From an uncultured Clostridia bacterium (lineage in GTDB: Bacteria; Bacillota; Clostridia; UBA1381), in contig CAKSFT010000007.1 in NCBI GenBank assembly GCA_934454145.1, forward strand, positions 124,001-188,000: a stretch of DNA of 64,000 bases. Reading direction: 5' to 3'. Position 1 is the stretch's first letter. Every line of letters starts with the position of its first letter. Of the stretch, positions 34,452 to 43,293 are shown piece by piece. Under the pieces are notes generated by a model, which was not told where the DNA came from, searched no databases, and saw nothing but the letters and a program-made list of their open reading frames with translations. The position numbers and the translations under genes were made by a program.

Positions 34452-35126
34452 TTATACATTATGTTCTCCTGTTTTTGCCAAAACAATCCCGGTGACACTG
34501 TGTGCGCCCTTTTCCACAAGCTCCGCCGCACACGATTCCATCGTCGCCCCTGTTGTATAAATATCGTCAAAAAGTAAAATATCCTTACCGCAGACCTTCC
34601 GGGAATCGGCAATATACACGTCTTTGACATTACCCAGACGTTCCTGTCTGTCCCTCGTCATGCTCTGCCTCTGGTTGTGCCGTTTCTTAAAGACATATGT
34701 CCCGTCAAACGGAATTGAAAGCATATCCGCCAACGGCCGTGCCAAAAGCTCTGTCTGAGAAAATCCCCTCTCCCACAGGCGTTTCCTCGAAATCGGCACC
34801 GCTGTCATCATGTCAAAACCCCTATGCAGTCCCAAATCGGCAAAACGTTCATACATGATTATGGCAAAAACCTTTGCATAGCGTGTCTGTGCAGTGAATT
34901 TGTATCTTTTCACCGCTTCTCTGAAGCTTCCCCCATAAAAGCACGCCGCAAAAAGCGAGGACAGCGCACCGGTGCCCGGGAATACCGCACCCTTCGGCAC
35001 ACGGCTGATTTTGTCACTGCACATTTTGCAAAGTCCCAGATACTTTTCCGCACAATATGCCTCTGCCATTGCTTTCCGCCTGCGGCACATTATGCACACA
35101 AAACAATTCTCCAAAAATTCCACCAT
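34452..35126 (-). CDS. comF: ComF-family phosphoribosyltransferase-like protein
   Basis: This 224-residue protein has an N-terminal Cys-rich zinc-ribbon-like part (CIMCRRR...CKMC) and a C-terminal type I phosphoribosyltransferase fold with the PRPP loop ILLFDDIYTTGATM. ComF family members support DNA uptake in competent bacteria and may act in DNA repair. RKRLWERGFSQTELLARPLA and KRHNQRQS are conserved family segments. The start follows the terminator of the upstream gene closely and has no good ribosome-binding site, so it could be slightly internal. Confidence 0.9.
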   Translation of the reverse strand: MVEFLENCFVCIMCRRRKAMAEAYCAEKYLGLCKMCSDKISRVPKGAVFPGTGALSSLFAACFYGGSFREAVKRYKFTAQTRYAKVFAIIMYERFADLGLHRGFDMMTAVPISRKRLWERGFSQTELLARPLADMLSIPFDGTYVFKKRHNQRQSMTRDRQERLGNVKDVYIADSRKVCGKDILLFDDIYTTGATMESCAAELVEKGAHSVTGIVLAKTGEHNV

Positions 35127-35134
35127 CTTTTAGA

Positions 35135-35165
35135 AAAGGCTGTGACCGATTTGGGCACAGCCTTT
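35135..35165 (-). terminator. Hairpin between the CorC/HlyC gene and comF
   Basis: AAAGGCTGTG and CACAGCCTTT form a 10-bp stem. On the minus strand it is followed by TTTTCT, so it likely ends or attenuates the transcript of the CBS-domain gene. Confidence 0.7.
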
Positions 35166-35177
35166 ATAATGCTTTTC

Positions 35178-36488
35178 TTATTTCTCTTGGGCATCGTCTT
35201 TTTTCGGCTCGATGCGGCAGACCAACGCCTCTTCAATACGGTGCTCTTCAATCCTCGTGACCTTTATGCCGAGCCCAAACGCCTCCAATTCTATCGTGGT
35301 TCCGTCCTCGGGTATTGTCCCCAGCTGTCCCAGAATCATACCGGCAAATGTGTTGTATTCCTCCACCGGCAAGTCGGTTTCCAGCGCCTCCGACACTGTG
35401 TCAATGTCGGCAGAACCTAATATTTTCCACGTGTTTTCGTCAAGCTTTGTTATCTCTTCCTCTTCCTGTCCGTCATATTCATTGTCAAGATTCCCCACGA
35501 TTTCCTCCAGCAAATCCGACATCGAGATAATGCCGCCCAAACCACCGTACTCATCAAGGACAACGGCAAAATGCGTTTTGTTTGCCTGCATCTTCCTGAA
35601 CAAATCCTTCGCCTTTATGGACTCGGGCACAAAATACGGCTGGCGCAGTATGGCTTTTACGTCCGCCTCCGTTATACTCTTTTTCTTTATCAAAAGCCGC
35701 AGAAAGTCCCTGCTGTAGAGGATTCCCACTATATCGTCCACTGTTTCGCCGCATACCGGGTATATGGAATGATTGCTCTCGTCAATCGTCTGTTCCCATT
35801 CTGCCAGGTCCTCCATCCACAGGAATATGACGTCGGTGCGGTGGGTCATGACATTTTCCGCCGGGGTGTCGTCAAGCTCAAAAATGTTATGAATCATTTC
35901 CTTTTCTTCCGGGTCAATCGCGCCGCTTTCACTGCCGACATCAACCATAAAGCGGATTTCTTCCTCCGTCACTTCGTCGTTCTTCTCCTTGGGGTTTATG
36001 CCAAAAAGCATCGAAAGCAAATCCGCCGCGCCCGAAAGGAGCGCCGCCGCCGGCATAAACACATAATAAACAAAGAAAATCAGCCATGAAAAGGCAAACA
36101 GAATTTTTTCGGGTTCTTTTACCGATATCCGCCGCGGCAGATATACCCCAAAGACCAAAAGTATCGCCGAGAGTATCACAATACTCACGCCATAATCAAG
36201 GATTCCGTATCTGAACTGCCACAAAGGCGCAAAATTCACAAAAACAAGCGCCGCCAGAACCAACTCTGACAAAACAACCGCAAACCGCATACAATTATAA
36301 AGCCTCGCCGGCTCTTTCAAAATATGTATCAGCTTTTTTGCCCTCTTGCTTCCGCTGTCAGCGCGGTTTTTCAGCTTTGCATCGCCGACATTGTCTGCCG
36401 CCGTTTCCACACACCGAAAAAGAGCAATCAAAACCACCAAACAAAAACAAAGTAACGTTCGCGACGGGAGCGTGTCCAAAACCATCAT
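35178..36488 (-). CDS. CorC/HlyC-type transporter-associated protein (DUF21-CBS-CorC)
   Basis: This 436-residue membrane protein consists of an N-terminal DUF21 membrane domain with about four helices (~10-150), a CBS pair (~205-325: ENVMTHRTDVIFLW and HFAVVLDEYGGLGGIISMSDLLEEIVG) and a C-terminal CorC/HlyC domain (~345-430). Homologues are implicated in magnesium or cobalt efflux and adenosyl-ligand sensing, though older annotations call them hemolysins. GAAAGG directly abuts the first ATG, so the second ATG (three bases on) may be used. Confidence 0.9.
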   Translation of the reverse strand: MMVLDTLPSRTLLCFCLVVLIALFRCVETAADNVGDAKLKNRADSGSKRAKKLIHILKEPARLYNCMRFAVVLSELVLAALVFVNFAPLWQFRYGILDYGVSIVILSAILLVFGVYLPRRISVKEPEKILFAFSWLIFFVYYVFMPAAALLSGAADLLSMLFGINPKEKNDEVTEEEIRFMVDVGSESGAIDPEEKEMIHNIFELDDTPAENVMTHRTDVIFLWMEDLAEWEQTIDESNHSIYPVCGETVDDIVGILYSRDFLRLLIKKKSITEADVKAILRQPYFVPESIKAKDLFRKMQANKTHFAVVLDEYGGLGGIISMSDLLEEIVGNLDNEYDGQEEEEITKLDENTWKILGSADIDTVSEALETDLPVEEYNTFAGMILGQLGTIPEDGTTIELEAFGLGIKVTRIEEHRIEEALVCRIEPKKDDAQEK

Positions 36489-36563
36489 CCTTTCAAAAAC
36501 ACAAATATTTTTTCATAAAAAATTACATTGTATATTTTATCAAAAAATTGTGCAAATGTCAAA

Positions 36564-37103
36564 TTACTTTTTTGTGACATTTTTATCATTCAGCTGTTTT
36601 ATATGCCGAAAAGTTTCGTCCTCACCCTTTTCGGCAAGCATGACAAGCCATTCCTCCAAAAGCCGCATCGTTTCCGGGTGCGCAATCTGCGCCGCCTTCC
36701 CTTTTCTGAAATACTCCAGCGGGTGTGTTCTTGTGTACTTGCTGCCCATGTATATCTTACTTGCGGCAAGCCTGTCGCAAAACATCTCCTTTACGTACCT
36801 GAGCGGCATCTGGACAGGTGCAATCAGATGAGTGTTTACGTCATAGTCATGCCAATACTCAAAATGATGCTTGTTCCGCCCCTGGTGGTGCAGCCATGCT
36901 GTGGAATATCCGTTTTCCATACGTTCCATGTCATTCGGGCTTTTATAGCCGGTATAGTATTTCGCCCCGATTCTGAATTCTGTCGGGCTGTACTTCGACA
37001 AATCGTGGAACAGCCCCTGAAATCCTATTCCGGCTTTGAAGCAATGCCGTATAACCGCATGTCTGTGCCTTGTGATTGTGATAAAATGTCCGATAAATTT
37101 CAC
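36564..37103 (-). CDS. DUF5662 family protein
   Basis: This 179-residue protein begins with a His/Arg-rich segment (ITRHRHAVIRHCFKAG), followed by GLFHDLSKYSPTEF and AWLHHQGRNKHHFEYWHDYD. These HD-like and His-cluster motifs suggest a metal-binding hydrolase fold. I place it in DUF5662, a Firmicutes family without known function. A minus-strand promoter-like pair (TTGATT, 17 nt, TATAAT, near 37140-37170) precedes it. Confidence 0.75.
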   Translation of the reverse strand: MKFIGHFITITRHRHAVIRHCFKAGIGFQGLFHDLSKYSPTEFRIGAKYYTGYKSPNDMERMENGYSTAWLHHQGRNKHHFEYWHDYDVNTHLIAPVQMPLRYVKEMFCDRLAASKIYMGSKYTRTHPLEYFRKGKAAQIAHPETMRLLEEWLVMLAEKGEDETFRHIKQLNDKNVTKK

Positions 37104-37179
37104 TGTTAATCCTCTTTTCTGTGCCTGTTATTACATTAAATTATACAGCCTTGGCGAAAAAAAATCAACAGCTTTTTTT

Positions 37180-37773
37180 CTAAAGCCGCCCCACCGCCCG
37201 CAAAAGCTTCTCTGCCACCTCGACAATTTTCAGTTCATATTTCACGTCCGACGTAATCATTCTGTAGCTTTCGGCACTCATCGAATTTTGCAGTATACGG
37301 CTGCCCTCGGGGGATACCCCCCCGACAGTCTGTTCTGTGAAGCACAGCGGCGGATATGCCACACACCACCAATTTTCGCCCCCTCCCTCGCCCAGGACAA
37401 CACGTATCGCCTCATAGTTGCCCTTTGGCAGCACGATGCCGTTATACTCCTTGCGCGGAATGTCGGCATGCTCAAATTTTATATGTGCGCGATAATCCGC
37501 ACCGATTTTTTCCAGAAAATCATTTGCGCTCTGTTCCATTTCGGGCATCGCGCCGATGACGTCCTCCCTCCCGGAGTCCCTTGTCAGTCTGCCGCGTACG
37601 TCGTCCAGTATCGCGTCGCGCACCATAAGCTTGATTTTTGTGTCCTCTTCGGAATTGCTGTTTGAGATAACGTGCAGACGTATGACGCTCCTTTCTATAT
37701 CCCTGTAAACGCCGATATAGTATACCACCGTCATAAACAGCGCCAATGCCGCAAGCAGTGCAATTTTTTTCAT
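37180..37773 (-). CDS. spoIIR: Stage II sporulation protein R
   Basis: SpoIIR is made in the forespore under SigF, is secreted into the intermembrane space and triggers SpoIIGA to process pro-SigE in the mother cell. The 197-residue protein has an N-terminal signal or anchor (residues ~4-22), then IERSVIRLHVISNSNSEEDTKIKLMVRDAIL (split here: LHVISNSNSEEDTKIKL, then MVRDAIL) and NWWCVAYPPLCF, both strongly conserved. ATG 37773 follows GAGAGGG. It diverges from the sleB-ypeB operon. Confidence 0.93.
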   Translation of the reverse strand: MKKIALLAALALFMTVVYYIGVYRDIERSVIRLHVISNSNSEEDTKIKLMVRDAILDDVRGRLTRDSGREDVIGAMPEMEQSANDFLEKIGADYRAHIKFEHADIPRKEYNGIVLPKGNYEAIRVVLGEGGGENWWCVAYPPLCFTEQTVGGVSPEGSRILQNSMSAESYRMITSDVKYELKIVEVAEKLLRAVGRL

Positions 37774-37897
37774 TTTATAAAAACCCTCTCTCATTTAATT
37801 GTCAAAAAGATTCTTGACAATAATTTCTTACGCTATACATAAATTTCCGCTTTGTCGGGAAAATTATTTGTAAACATCTGTCAGGAGGTATAAAAAA

Positions 37898-38362
37898 ATG
37901 AAAAAAAATGCCGGGATACTCTGCATTTGCGTCGTTTTATTTGCGGCGGCATCAGTGTTTCTCTTTAAAACCAACAAAAGCGCAGACGCGCAGACCGGAA
38001 GGAACTCGGGCGACATTCAGATAATGGCACGCGCCGTAAACGGAGAAGCGCGCGGCGAACCGTATGAAGGGCAGGTTGCCGTCGCCGCGGTTATATTGAA
38101 CCGCGTCAAACATTCTTCCTTCCCCAACTCCGTGTCCGGCGTGATATATCAGCCCGGCGCGTTCACAGCCGTGTCCGACGGGCAGATAAATGTCCCCATA
38201 GACTCAAATTCCACCGTCTACAAGGCATGCCGGGACGCCATGAACGGCTGGGACCCAAGCGGAGGGGCAATATATTATTTCAACCCCGACACGGCAACCA
38301 GCTCGTGGATATGGTCGAGAACCTTTATAAAACAAATAGGCAAGCACAGATTTTGCAAATAG
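37898..38362 (+). CDS. sleB: Spore cortex-lytic enzyme SleB-type hydrolase
   Basis: This 154-residue exported hydrolase has a signal or anchor segment (residues ~5-22) and the SleB catalytic domain only (VNGEARGEPYEGQVAVAAVI, RVKHSSFPNSVSGVIYQPG, GWDPSGGAIYYFNP). The N-terminal peptidoglycan-binding repeat of classical SleB is absent. The ypeB gene starts 9 nt after its stop, the conserved germination pair in which YpeB stabilises SleB. AGGAGGT lies ahead of the ATG. Confidence 0.9.
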   Translation: MKKNAGILCICVVLFAAASVFLFKTNKSADAQTGRNSGDIQIMARAVNGEARGEPYEGQVAVAAVILNRVKHSSFPNSVSGVIYQPGAFTAVSDGQINVPIDSNSTVYKACRDAMNGWDPSGGAIYYFNPDTATSSWIWSRTFIKQIGKHRFCK

Positions 38363-38371
38363 GGAGGACAA

Positions 38372-39721
38372 ATGATGAAAAAATTTCACATATACTGGGG
38401 CTCTGCGGCAATCATAACAGCCCTCGCCGTCTGGGGGCTTTATGAAACAAACAAGGTCAGCTCCATGAAAATCAAAATAGAAAACAACTACAACCGCGCC
38501 TTCCACGAGCTTGTCGACTATGTGGACGACATAGACGCACTTTTGCAAAAAAGCATGCTTGTTTCAAGCCCGGCGCAGATGGCGTCTATATCGGGGGAAC
38601 TCTTCCGCCAGACCTCTGCCGCAAAAGCATGCCTGGGTCAGCTCCCCGTTTCGGAGGTTCAGCTGGAAAACACAGAAAAATTTCTCTCCCAGGTGGGGGA
38701 CTATACCTATTCTTTGTCGCAAAACGTCATAAACAGCGGCACTGTCAGCGACTCCGACTACAACAACCTTAATTCCCTCAGCCAATACGCCGGCATGCTG
38801 AACCAAAAACTGCTTGCCATGCAAAGCGATGTCTATGACGGCAGAATCAGCTTTGGGACAATAAAAAGTGAAAGCAAAGAGCATTTCGGGACAGTTGCAA
38901 GCGCCGCGGGCGGTGTCCTCTCAGACTTTGAAGGCGTGGAAAAAGAATTTCAGGAATATCCGGCGCTCATCTATGACGGGCCTTTTTCGGAGCACATAGA
39001 AAAGCTTCGCCCCGTTATGCTTGAAAACGCAAAGGAGGTTTCTGCCGAAGAAGCGCTTTCGGCGGCAAAAGCCTTTTTGGGCGCAAAGGCAAACAACCTT
39101 ATATACGAAGGCGAAAGCCAAAACAATTCGCTTGACGCATATTCCTTTGCATATGTTTCCGACAATTCGGAACTGGACATTGCCATAACAAAAAAGGGCG
39201 GATATCCGGTCTATTTTATGGAAAACCGCGAAATCGGCGAGGAAACGCTTGACATCGCACAGGCAACACAAAAAGCACGGGAATTTTTGTACAACAACGG
39301 CTATACCTCGCTTAAAAACAGCTATTATGAAAAAAGCGGCGGCGTTGCGACAATCAATTTTGCATACGAGCAAGGCGGAATAATATGCTATTCCGACCTG
39401 ATAAAAGTGAAAGTTGCCCTCGACAACGGCGACATTGTCGGGACGGAAATGCACGGATATCTCATGAATCACAAATACCGCGACTTCCCCCGGAAGAGCC
39501 TGAGTGCAGAAGAGGCACGCGCAAAAATCAATCCGCACCTGAACATCGAAAAAAGCTCCGTTGCGCTTATCCCCAAGGACGGACAAAGCGAAAAGCTGTG
39601 CTATGAATTTACCGGCAGCCACAACGGCCGCAACTTCATCATATATATCAATGCAGAAAACGGGCGCGAAGAAAAAATTCTTATGCTTATAGAATCAGAG
39701 GACGGTATTCTCACGATATAA
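38372..39721 (+). CDS. ypeB: Germination protein YpeB
   Basis: This 449-residue spore protein is needed for localisation and stability of SleB. It has an N-terminal membrane anchor (~8-25), a helical region (~35-200) rich in Gln/Ser, and C-terminal PepSY-type domains (~225-300 and ~370-445) with LSAAKAFLGAK and LSAEEARAKINPHL. It directly follows sleB. A ~217-bp dispersed repeat begins 5 nt after its stop. Confidence 0.93.
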   Translation: MMKKFHIYWGSAAIITALAVWGLYETNKVSSMKIKIENNYNRAFHELVDYVDDIDALLQKSMLVSSPAQMASISGELFRQTSAAKACLGQLPVSEVQLENTEKFLSQVGDYTYSLSQNVINSGTVSDSDYNNLNSLSQYAGMLNQKLLAMQSDVYDGRISFGTIKSESKEHFGTVASAAGGVLSDFEGVEKEFQEYPALIYDGPFSEHIEKLRPVMLENAKEVSAEEALSAAKAFLGAKANNLIYEGESQNNSLDAYSFAYVSDNSELDIAITKKGGYPVYFMENREIGEETLDIAQATQKAREFLYNNGYTSLKNSYYEKSGGVATINFAYEQGGIICYSDLIKVKVALDNGDIVGTEMHGYLMNHKYRDFPRKSLSAEEARAKINPHLNIEKSSVALIPKDGQSEKLCYEFTGSHNGRNFIIYINAENGREEKILMLIESEDGILTI

Positions 39722-39726
39722 AACAA

Positions 39727-39943
39727 GAGGATGTAAAAAAAGTCCGGACCGCAAAAAGGCAATTTTATGAGGAATAGAACGCATTAAAAAGCAAAAAAAC
39801 TTTATGTTAAATTAAGAAAACATTTTATTTAATTTTTGTTAAATTAAAACCTTTTTGCTGCGTACAAACCGAACCGCTCGGAGTACACACGTACGCCGTC
39901 GGGTTCAGTTTGCACGTTCTGAAGCATTTTTTTCTATCCACTC
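39727..39943 (+). repeat. Dispersed structured repeat, family 2, copy A
   Basis: This 217-bp block matches copy B at 45055. Ends are imperfect inverted repeats (GAGGATGTAAAAAAAG; TTTTTTTCTATCCACTC). Inside, CCGCAAAAAGG pairs with CCTTTTTGCTGCG, and ACCGAACCGCTCGGAGTAC pairs with GTACGCCGTCGGGTTCAGT around ACAC. The hairpin and both ends are the conserved parts; the AT-rich middle differs. It starts 5 nt after the ypeB stop. Confidence 0.8.
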
Positions 39944-39985
39944 AAAAGGAGCTGTAAAAAATATTTTTTACAGCTCCTTTTGATT
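39944..39985. terminator. Terminator between ypeB and the solute-binding protein gene
   Basis: AAAAGGAGCTGTAAAAAA pairs perfectly with its complement at 39964-39981, followed by TGATTTTT. The A/T arms allow use in both directions. Confidence 0.85.
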
Positions 39986-40086
39986 TTTATAAGGATATGA
40001 AAAAAGCTTTGAAATCAACAAACTTCACAATAATATGTGCGTTTTGTTTATTTTCTTGTGTTTTGGAGTATTTTCAATATCCGCTT

Positions 40087-41568
40087 TTATTTTGTTTTCA
40101 GCCACTCGTCATACTGTTTCTGGAGTTCCGCAATAACCTTTTCTATGCCTGCCTGATCCAGCTTTGTCATAAATTCGTCATACCAAACCGACATGTCCTC
40201 GGTGCCAAAGTCTTTTCTTGCCTTGTATTCCGCTTCGATGTTGGTTATATTTGCAATCTCCGTGTCAATCGCAGAAGTGTCAGGCACAAAGCCCAGCATC
40301 GGCGATTTGTCCGCTTCGTTGTTCATCTTTTCTGTCTGTTCCCACACGTCTGCCGGCTGACCTTCCTGTACAAATCCGTTGAACTGGTTGCCGAATTTCC
40401 AAGCATTTTGTCCGACACCTTCATATCCGCCGCCTTTTACAGGTGTTACTGTTCCGTCAGCGTTCTTTGTATAAGTTTCGCCCTCGATTCCCCAGCAGAT
40501 GATGTTAAACAAATCCTTGTCTGTGTTTACAAGTTTCATCAATTCTACAGCCTCTTTGGGGTGCTTTGTATTTGCGCCGACAGAAACCATTGTTTCAAGC
40601 GCGCTTGTTCTGCCCACATATGGCTGGAACACCTTTGCATGCAAAAATTCTTCTCCGTACTGTATTTTCTGATACGCTTCCTGTCCCGGCTTCCATGTGC
40701 CGAAGGTGAACGCAACCTTCATGCGTTCTTCCGTATTTGTAAGAGCGTTTCCCGCACTTGCAATATCATTTCTGATATAACCCTTTGTATACCATTCTCT
40801 CAGCTTCTGCACGCTGAGCTTCCATTCGTCTGTTTTGTAAAGATTTACAAATTCCTGTGACGAACCGTTTTTCTTCAGAGCCGCTCCGCCCGTGAGTGTT
40901 TCATATACTGCCACATAAAAAGGCGAACTGTTTGGATTTAATGTGTACAAGTCCGGTCTTTTTTCGTGAACCTTTGCAAACATCTCGTCATAAATCGCCG
41001 CAGCCTCAAGCAAATCGTCATATGTGGAATTTATGTTTGACTTTTCTTCAAGCTTTGCAAGCAAGTCGACAACGCCGCATTCTTCCGCAACGCTCGTCGG
41101 TATTTCCATGTCCTGCGGATTGGATATAACCTGGATATTCGGTATGCCGTAAACTTTTCCGTTTACCTCTGCCGCTTCGATGTAATAGCCGGGGATAACC
41201 TGGTCAAGCCCCGTTTCTTTTATGAGCTCTGTGATGTCATAAAGTCCGCCCAGAGCAATGGCCGTCTGATACGGATTTACATATCCCGTAAATGTAAGGT
41301 CATACGCCTCGCCCGATGCCATCTTCATTTTCATCTTTTCTGTGAATGACGCGGAGTCTATGTACTTTATATCAAGCTTCATGCCTATCGCCGGCTCAAT
41401 AATCTCGTTTGCCTTTGCCATCACCTTGTCGTGCGCCGCCGGCTTGTCACCAATCATATACCACACAAGTGTGTTGCTTTTGTCACCGCCGCAGCCCGAA
41501 AGTCCGGCTGTCAGCCCTGCCGCAACCGACAGTCCCAAAACCGCCGACAAAATTCTTTTCAATTTCAT
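40087..41568 (-). CDS. Sugar ABC transporter substrate-binding lipoprotein
   Basis: This 493-residue exported lipoprotein has a signal peptide with lipobox LSGC, giving a Cys at about residue 25. The mature part is a family 1-type solute-binding protein (MKMASGEAYDLTFTGYVNPY, LKETGLDQVIPGYY) with a C-terminal DUF3502-like segment (DTEIANITNIEAEYKARKD), as in LplA/YtcQ-like oligosaccharide binders. No permease or ATPase gene is adjacent, so it must work with a transporter encoded elsewhere. ATG 41568 has GGAGGA upstream. It diverges from a YesN/YesM-type pair. Confidence 0.9.
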   Translation of the reverse strand: MKLKRILSAVLGLSVAAGLTAGLSGCGGDKSNTLVWYMIGDKPAAHDKVMAKANEIIEPAIGMKLDIKYIDSASFTEKMKMKMASGEAYDLTFTGYVNPYQTAIALGGLYDITELIKETGLDQVIPGYYIEAAEVNGKVYGIPNIQVISNPQDMEIPTSVAEECGVVDLLAKLEEKSNINSTYDDLLEAAAIYDEMFAKVHEKRPDLYTLNPNSSPFYVAVYETLTGGAALKKNGSSQEFVNLYKTDEWKLSVQKLREWYTKGYIRNDIASAGNALTNTEERMKVAFTFGTWKPGQEAYQKIQYGEEFLHAKVFQPYVGRTSALETMVSVGANTKHPKEAVELMKLVNTDKDLFNIICWGIEGETYTKNADGTVTPVKGGGYEGVGQNAWKFGNQFNGFVQEGQPADVWEQTEKMNNEADKSPMLGFVPDTSAIDTEIANITNIEAEYKARKDFGTEDMSVWYDEFMTKLDQAGIEKVIAELQKQYDEWLKTK

Positions 41569-41663
41569 TTCTCGTCCTCCCATTTTAAAAAAAATTGTTC
41601 TACGGTATCTGCAATACCATGTATTCTTATCTCCATTATAACATTCCGCCCCCAAAAATAATA

Positions 41664-41696
41664 GTGGATTTTTTAAAGATGTTTGTGGATTTTTTT
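41664..41696. promoter_or_regulatory. 21-bp-spaced direct repeats upstream of the lipoprotein promoter
   Basis: GTGGATTTTTT occurs at 41664-41674 and again at 41685-41695, one 21-bp step apart (two helical turns). They sit just upstream of a minus-strand TATAAT (41636-41641) of the lipoprotein gene. This is the arrangement expected for an AraC-type response regulator, encoded next door. Confidence 0.55.
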
Positions 41697-41725
41697 TATT
41701 TTTGCCGCGATTTTTTCAAATGCTA

Positions 41726-41754
41726 TTGATTTTGTACAAAAAAAAGGGTAAAAT
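41726..41754 (+). promoter_or_regulatory. Putative promoter of the two-component genes
   Basis: TTGATT, a 17-nt spacer and TAAAAT lie 54 nt before the response regulator start. Confidence 0.6.
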
Positions 41755-41808
41755 ATTGTCATAAGTTTCTTTGCCGTGCGGTTTTGCGCGGCGGAATGGA
41801 GAAGACCG

Positions 41809-43290
41809 ATGTACAAGCTTATAATAGTAGAAGACGAATCGCAGATGAACCGCCAGCTGACAAAAATCCTGGACTGGGAAAACATTGGGTTTGAGATTGT
41901 GCACACCTTTGAGAACGGTGCAGATGCGATGGACTACATAAACAAAAACCATGTGGACGCGGTGCTGACAGACATCAGGGTGCCTGTCATCTCGGGTGTG
42001 GAATTGTCAAAAATATGCCACAGCGAGCACCCCCGGATAAAATTTGTATTCATAAGCGCTTTCCGCAACTTTGAATACGCCAGGAGCGCCATAAAATACA
42101 ATGTTGTCGATTATATCACAAAGCCCATAACCTACAACGACTTTTTTAACGCAATGGTTGCACTCTACAACGAGGTGGACAAAAACAACCACATCTCCAC
42201 ACTTCAGGAAAGAAATGACTTTATCGAAGACGAGATAGCCTTTATGCGTCAAGAATATCTTTCAAGCTATATCCTCGGCGTGATTGACCTTGACACCCTT
42301 ATATACCACCTTTCCCAAATCGGCATTGTTGTGGACAAGGACAACTGCTCCTGCGCAAAGGTCAACATCAAAATCAAGAACTTTGAGTTCTTTATGGAAA
42401 ACACATGGACGCACGAGCGCGAACGGTTTTACAGCACAATAAATAAATTTATCACGCCGGAAAACGACTACGCGTTCTTTTCCGTTTCACAATTTGTATA
42501 TGATTCCATAGAAGTAATCGTCCTGGGCAAAAAGCGTTTTGATGATGATGTTTTTGAAAAATCCATTGACGAATACTTCCGCACAGTGAAAGAAAACATG
42601 AAAACCATTTTGCAGATGGACGTGGAAATAAATGTAACACAACAGGCGCAAAACCCGGCAGAGTTGAAAAAGTACCGCATTTCCAAAAATTCGGCGGCAC
42701 ATCTGTGCGCCATGGTCATGTCGTACATACACAGCGACAGCCCGGCGGAAGCGGCGAGAACCGTGCAGATTGTGCGAAAGATTTTTTCTTCCGATGCAAA
42801 ACAGGCAGAAAAGTTTTGCCGCACACTCTTCTCGGAAATCATGCCTCTGCTGAAAAACAGCGACGAGGCGCGCATTGAATTTCTTGCCAAAAATGACGTG
42901 AGCGAGATGTTTAATTTTTTGAACGAAAAAATTTCAGACATGAAAAACACCGCCGAGGACGGCACAGACAACACAATGGAAAGGGCAATAGAATATATAA
43001 AACAACATTATACGGAAAACATCACTCTTGCCGACGCCGCAAAATACGTTGCCCTCAGCCCCGGCTATTTCAGTTCTGTTTTCAAACAATATACAAACGA
43101 AAAGTTTATAGACTATCTCTCCAGACTGAGGATAAACAAAGCCATGGAAATGCTTGTAGGCTCAAACATAAAAATAACCGCAATTGCAAACCTTGTGGGC
43201 TACAAAGACGCGCAGTATTTTCATCGGGTTTTCAAGCTGTATTCGGGCACAACGCCCTCAAAATACAGGGCAGACCACGGAAAGGAATAA
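41809..43290 (+). CDS. AraC-type response regulator (YesN-like)
   Basis: This 493-residue protein has an N-terminal receiver domain (residues ~1-120) with phospho-acceptor Asp in AVLTDIRVPVISG and Lys in DYITKPI, a long central linker, and a C-terminal AraC HTH pair (~395-493: ITLADAAKYVALSPGYFSSVF, TAIANLVGYKDAQYFHRVF). YesN-type regulators control carbohydrate uptake genes. ATG 41809 follows GGAATGGAG. The sensor gene begins 3 nt after its stop. Confidence 0.93.
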   Translation: MYKLIIVEDESQMNRQLTKILDWENIGFEIVHTFENGADAMDYINKNHVDAVLTDIRVPVISGVELSKICHSEHPRIKFVFISAFRNFEYARSAIKYNVVDYITKPITYNDFFNAMVALYNEVDKNNHISTLQERNDFIEDEIAFMRQEYLSSYILGVIDLDTLIYHLSQIGIVVDKDNCSCAKVNIKIKNFEFFMENTWTHERERFYSTINKFITPENDYAFFSVSQFVYDSIEVIVLGKKRFDDDVFEKSIDEYFRTVKENMKTILQMDVEINVTQQAQNPAELKKYRISKNSAAHLCAMVMSYIHSDSPAEAARTVQIVRKIFSSDAKQAEKFCRTLFSEIMPLLKNSDEARIEFLAKNDVSEMFNFLNEKISDMKNTAEDGTDNTMERAIEYIKQHYTENITLADAAKYVALSPGYFSSVFKQYTNEKFIDYLSRLRINKAMEMLVGSNIKITAIANLVGYKDAQYFHRVFKLYSGTTPSKYRADHGKE

Positions 43291-43293
43291 AAA

